A stretch of 59,077 nt of DNA from NCBI RefSeq assembly GCF_012184385.1, contig NZ_VSRL01000030.1, positions 1-59,077 of the forward strand, given 5' to 3'. The notes below the pieces were generated by a model that worked only from the letters and a program-made list of their open reading frames with translations, searched no databases and was not told where the DNA came from. Numbering within the stretch: position 1 is the stretch's first letter; the number at the start of each line of letters is the position of its first letter. This document shows, one piece after another, positions 59,003 through 59,077 of this stretch. Position numbers and translations under genes: made by a program. Source of the DNA: Lentzea indica. GTDB lineage: Bacteria; Actinomycetota; Actinomycetes; Mycobacteriales; Pseudonocardiaceae.

Positions 59003-59077
59003 TCAGTGGTCGTAGGCGATCAGGGATCGGGTGACGGGCTGGCCGGTGGCGCGGTTGTGCCAGATCGCGGCGGTCAT
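59003..59077 (-). mobile_element. 3' end of an insertion-sequence transposase (partial)
   Basis: The last 24 residues of a minus-strand frame, ending in I-W-H-N ... R-S-L-I-A-Y-D-H, match the typical C-terminus of actinobacterial IS5/IS4-like DDE transposases. The gene continues beyond the right edge of the window. The IS end should lie in the roughly 19 bp between this stop and the TerB-like stop at 58983. Confidence 0.7.

Noticed and set aside
1..59077. CRISPR arrays, tRNA or rRNA genes
   Set aside because: No regularly spaced repeats of CRISPR type, no cloverleaf with a T-loop signature and no rRNA-like segment were found on reading both strands; short tRNA-like stretches lacked a paired acceptor stem.

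Overview
The window is about 59 kb of GC-rich DNA with strong third-position G/C bias, GTG and TTG starts, AGGAGG-type ribosome binding sites, twin-arginine and lipobox signal peptides, two ECF sigma factors, RsbW-like ATPases and IdeR/DmdR-, DasR- and LacI-type operators. This points to a filamentous or soil actinobacterium; the gene content fits the Pseudonocardiales (Lentzea/Saccharothrix/Amycolatopsis type), but that placement is inference. No rRNA, tRNA, CRISPR array or replication origin was seen.

Layout. 1-3.4 kb: an uncertain coding remnant, a HesB-like protein, two tandem secreted NlpC/P60 wall hydrolases with structured 5' leaders, and a small zinc-ribbon protein. 3.4-6.7 kb: an iron-box-controlled siderophore-binding lipoprotein with an MFS exporter and a secreted BNR-like protein. 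6.7-13.7 kb: proline iminopeptidase, DUF1992, an AA10 polysaccharide monooxygenase with a DasR-like box, a TlpA-like lipoprotein, an HPF-like protein, a YCII/ECF42 sigma pair, CopC, a second ECF sigma factor and an MFS exporter. 13.8-16.7 kb: two RsbW-like ATPases, a class A beta-lactamase and a secreted esterase. 16.8-21.6 kb: a sugar ABC operon ending in a PhyH dioxygenase. 21.7-26.2 kb: a NitT/TauT-type ABC operon whose last gene is a membrane TIR protein. 26.2-32.3 kb: a tandemly duplicated pair of genes, each a secreted PQQ-type sugar dehydrogenase coupled to a LamG-like secreted protein. 32.4-36.5 kb: SGNH esterase, methyltransferase, a secreted metzincin-like protease and MarR. 36.6-39.4 kb: a scarred stretch with a head-to-head pair of truncated genes and a frameshifted tnpB. 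39.4-45.9 kb: TetR/AlkB-rubredoxin, LysR/MBL, a serine hydrolase next to a decayed copy of itself, and an alpha carbonic anhydrase. 46-59 kb: MFS, DedA, polysaccharide lyase-like, gamma-glutamyltransferase, SetA-like exporter, beta-helix lipoprotein, cell-surface protein, histidine phosphatase, membrane metallophosphoesterase, a large subtilase, a TerB-like protein and the 3' end of an insertion-sequence transposase at the right edge.

How the genes work together. The main theme is extracellular polymer and wall processing combined with nutrient uptake. Secreted oxidative enzymes (LPMO, two sugar dehydrogenases), a lyase, esterases and proteases sit beside ABC importers. Three near-identical LacI-type palindromes (about 21.70, 26.24 and 29.30 kb) precede the NitT/TauT-type operon and both dehydrogenase/LamG pairs, suggesting one regulon, but no LacI gene is present here. 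The least expected parts are the TIR membrane protein inside a nutrient-transport operon, the duplicated dehydrogenase/LamG modules, an SD-sequestering hairpin before one NlpC gene, and a deletion scar that beheaded two divergent genes.
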